A DNA stretch of 64,000 bases from Azadirachta indica (taxonomy: Eukaryota > Streptophyta > Magnoliopsida > Sapindales > Meliaceae), in the NCBI GenBank assembly GCA_022749755.1, contig CM040441.1, forward strand, positions 17,733,475 to 17,797,474, written 5' to 3'. Under the pieces are notes generated by a model. The model worked only from the letters and a program-made list of their open reading frames with translations. It made no database searches and was not told where the DNA came from. Positions 61,532 to 64,000 of this stretch are shown one piece after another. Positions within the stretch are counted from its first letter, which is position 1; the number at the start of each line of letters is the position of its first letter. The translations under genes were made by a program, and so were the position numbers.

Positions 61532-64000
61532 ATGGCAAACTGTACGTGTTACTCTTGCTTTCTTGCCGGATTTATATGTTCGTTTCATTATTTGTGCATG
61601 ATTTATGAATTGGGTTTTGATTTGCTATGCAGCAATGGCTAGGTCTTTTCTCCAAGTTGCAGCTACGGAGGAGGTTGCTCCGCCTCTTAGAGTTGTTCAG
61701 ATTGAGGGACTGGTATTCTCTCTCTCTTTTATTTTTGTTCTGAAAGTAATTTGATTTTTTAAAAATGTTTTCTATTGATTTTCGTCACCAATTTATATTA
61801 TGTAACTGATAAATTTCGTATTGATCAATTTGCATCCTAATAATTTGCGGTGGCTCAGGTTTTTTTTTTCTTAAATCCAATCGGGTACCGTTATCAATTG
61901 AAGTGTTGCGGGGACTTGGGGCTTTTGTGGGAAACACTTCTGAGTAAAAGCACTTTTCTCTAAGAATCTTTAGAGAAAGTGTTTCCTGGAAATGAGTCTA
62001 TCAAGTGCTTTTCTTTGTCCTGTGCTTCTTGAGGAAAAAAATATGCACTGAATTTTTAATGATGCACTTTTATTGGAGCCAAACATTATAAAATTGAAAG
62101 CAAAAGTGCTCATGACCATTTACAAAGCACTCTTGAATGTGCTGATAGTTAATGAATGTAAATGTTTTATGCAGAAGAAAGGAGCATGCTTTAGATTCAT
62201 TGTTTTCTTTTGTGAAACAGGTTATACTGAAGATAATCAAACACTGCAAGGAGTTTTCACCAGCTTTGGTGACAGGACAACTTCTTGGGTTAGATGTTGG
62301 CAGTGTTCTTGAAGTTACCAACTGTTTCCCCTTCCCGGTAGGATAGGCCGTTTTCTGCAGTTTATAAATCTTCATGTTCAGATTTTCTATCCTTTGCTAG
62401 TTTTTTAGTGACTATTGCTTATTTCTTTTCTCATCCTGAAATGTAAATACAGATCCAGGAAGAGGATGAAGAGATTGAAGCTGATGGTGCCAATTATCAG
62501 CTTGAAATGATGAGGTGTCTGAGAGAGGTTAATGTGGACAACAACACTGTTGGATGGTAAACTTGACTTAAATGATATGTATCTAATGATGCTCTTTTGA
62601 ATTTTGTTTTGCTAGACCTTTTTATTTTATTTATTAGTTTTAAATCTTAAAGAGTCTTCCAAAATATGAAACGTAGGATCAAAATTATCCTGAAATTGAC
62701 TAAGTTGGGGTTCCAATTAAGTGCCAAATTTATGAACCATTAAATATGCTCTCGCTTGATGTCATAAACATATGTTGCTGGTTTGCTGGTGCTGCTACCC
62801 TTGTTATGGCCGGAAAGCAGCTGAGGCATTTTGTCTTGTTTATTATAAGTTTGGAATCCTATTTTCTATGATTTATGAAATTGTATAAAAGCTGTCATAT
62901 ATTAACTCTTGCAGCTGTCAAATGTATTGAGGCAAAAGCTTTTAATAGGCTATTTAATATTTAGGGAGAGATGTAAAAGTGGCATGCCATATAATTTTGT
63001 GTTCTTGTTCTTAATTAATTTGGGGAAATAGATATTATTGTGGGTTTTCTGAGCTGTTATATTTTCAGCTTGAATGTGACATCTTACTTTTTTTAACTCC
63101 CTTTTTAAGTTTCCACACACCCCAATTGCACTCACCTCATTCAACAAATTAAAGAAAATGGGGAAATTAGTTATTTAATGAAGAAAATTATTTGTTTTTA
63201 AAGTACTTTCTGTTTGGATGGATGAAGCTTCTCAAGGGGGTGTCTAGAATTTAGATTGAAGAAGGCATTCAATTTTTTTATTCCTTTTGGTAGTGTATCC
63301 CTCAAATTTTGGGTAGAATGTAAATTTGCTCCACATGTTAGCAAATATGACATTTCTAACATGGTGTATAAGATATGAATACTTTGACAAGACTGTAAAT
63401 ATTTAGCTTATTCTCATTGCATTATTGCACTGATTTGACAACTGAAAAAGCTCTTGAGATGGGTGAAATTGTTGTAAGTTAGAAATTATTTTATTTCGTT
63501 ATCCTTCTAGCGTCAATGTATGAAATATTGTATACTTTTATTGGATCTTTTTTTAGTTATTTATTTTTTTTATAAAGATGAAGAATCAGAACAATAATGT
63601 GGACCAGCTGTCCACTAAATGAAACCCAAGAGAGGGGAAACAAAATGTACCTGTAACTGTATATACAGATATAATTTTGAATCTACTATGTAAATTTATA
63701 TATTTATGCATACACACACATACATATGGATGTGTTAGTGAGTAATATCAGGAAGGTTGTGATTTTACTTGAAAATTAGAGTTAATGTTCTTTACGATTG
63801 TGTTGCAGCTCTCGTTATGTAGGTTCATAAAGTTGTTCTTTGAGGCCTTAATGGATAAATTACTTTGAATTCCAGCTTCTGATGTTACCAGTTATTATTG
63901 TCTTGTGCAATTAACCCAGGTGCGATGGCCAGGGTAGTTTCTGTGTGATGCCTAAATCATCTCCTTTTTTTTTCTCTCTCATAACATTGTTCCCAACCAG
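61532..64000 (+). CDS. eIF3h (TIF3H1): Eukaryotic translation initiation factor 3 subunit h (partial, runs off the right edge)
   Basis: eIF3h is a non-catalytic MPN-domain subunit of the eIF3 complex; in Arabidopsis it promotes reinitiation after upstream open reading frames. Visible exons: 61532-61541, 61633-61712, 62221-62337, 62453-62556, giving 103 complete codons plus two bases of the next. The sequence reads [17 protein letters not shown], then the MPN start ([17 protein letters not shown]), [17 protein letters not shown], an acidic [16 protein letters not shown] and [12 protein letters not shown]. This matches Arabidopsis eIF3h almost residue for residue in the core. The first coding exon is only 10 bases, MAN plus one base. 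The next expected exon (YQSTVLGS-like) is not found up to 64000, so intron 4 exceeds 1.4 kb and the rest lies outside. Confidence 0.93.
61905..62130. mobile_element. Possible MITE in intron 2 of eIF3h
   Basis: It contains a hairpin at 61951-61981 (CACTTTTCTCTAA / TTTAGAGAAAGTG, near-perfect) and repeated AAGCACTTTT/AAGTGCTTTT words, with GAGCCAAACATTA near the right. Words of this type are common in plant hAT-like MITE relics. I could not define termini or a target duplication. Confidence 0.35.

Noticed and set aside
1..64000. tRNA, rRNA, CRISPR or bacterial-type operon features
   Set aside because: No cloverleaf, ribosomal or direct-repeat/spacer pattern was seen; the intron-rich genes show this is plant nuclear DNA.

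Overview
This window is nuclear DNA of a flowering plant. It is AT-rich, its genes are broken into many short GT-AG introns, and every recognised protein has a close plant counterpart. The proteins point to a eudicot, probably a rosid; I cannot name the species. I support five protein-coding genes: four complete, one running off the right edge. Long AT-rich intergenic stretches hold decayed transposons, minisatellites and microsatellites. I saw no CRISPR array, operon, rRNA or tRNA gene.

Layout: (1) 1-4480 is intergenic, with degenerate repeats and then a promoter carrying an E2F-like site, a pyrimidine patch and a telo-box. (2) 4484-16996 (+) is a 24-exon trithorax-type histone H3K4 methyltransferase (ATX1/ATX2 type, 1089 aa) with PWWP, FYRN/FYRC, PHD, extended PHD, SET and post-SET. 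(3) 19445-22884 (-) is 15-cis-zeta-carotene isomerase, Z-ISO (4 exons, 369 aa). A likely Mutator-like element with terminal inverted repeats begins 92 bp upstream of its start codon. (4) 23812-29340 is intergenic, with a compound palindromic microsatellite and a 28-bp minisatellite. (5) 29469-29984 (+) is an intronless secreted inhibitor of the invertase/pectin methylesterase inhibitor family (171 aa). (6) 33094-47045 (-) is a 22-exon importin-beta family receptor of the SAD2/importin-7/8 type (1033 aa). (7) 47046-61531 is a 14.5-kb gene desert with three elements that have long terminal inverted repeats; one has an exact 9-bp target duplication. (8) 61532 onward (+) holds the first four exons of translation initiation factor eIF3 subunit h.

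The genes do not form a pathway. They are independent loci: chromatin activation, carotenoid synthesis in plastids, apoplastic or vacuolar sugar/pectin enzyme control, nuclear import, and translation initiation.

The parts most worth a second look are the transposon relics and local DNA structure. Four or five fragments of LINE 3' ends, all on the + strand, lie in introns of the ATX and SAD2 genes. SAD2 intron 14 also holds a run of short, mostly perfect hairpins with different stems plus 38-bp, 22-bp and 46-bp tandem duplications; I cannot match this block to a known element. I found no previously undescribed protein system. All exon boundaries come from reading splice signals and keeping the frame against remembered family sequences, so they are strong predictions without transcript support.
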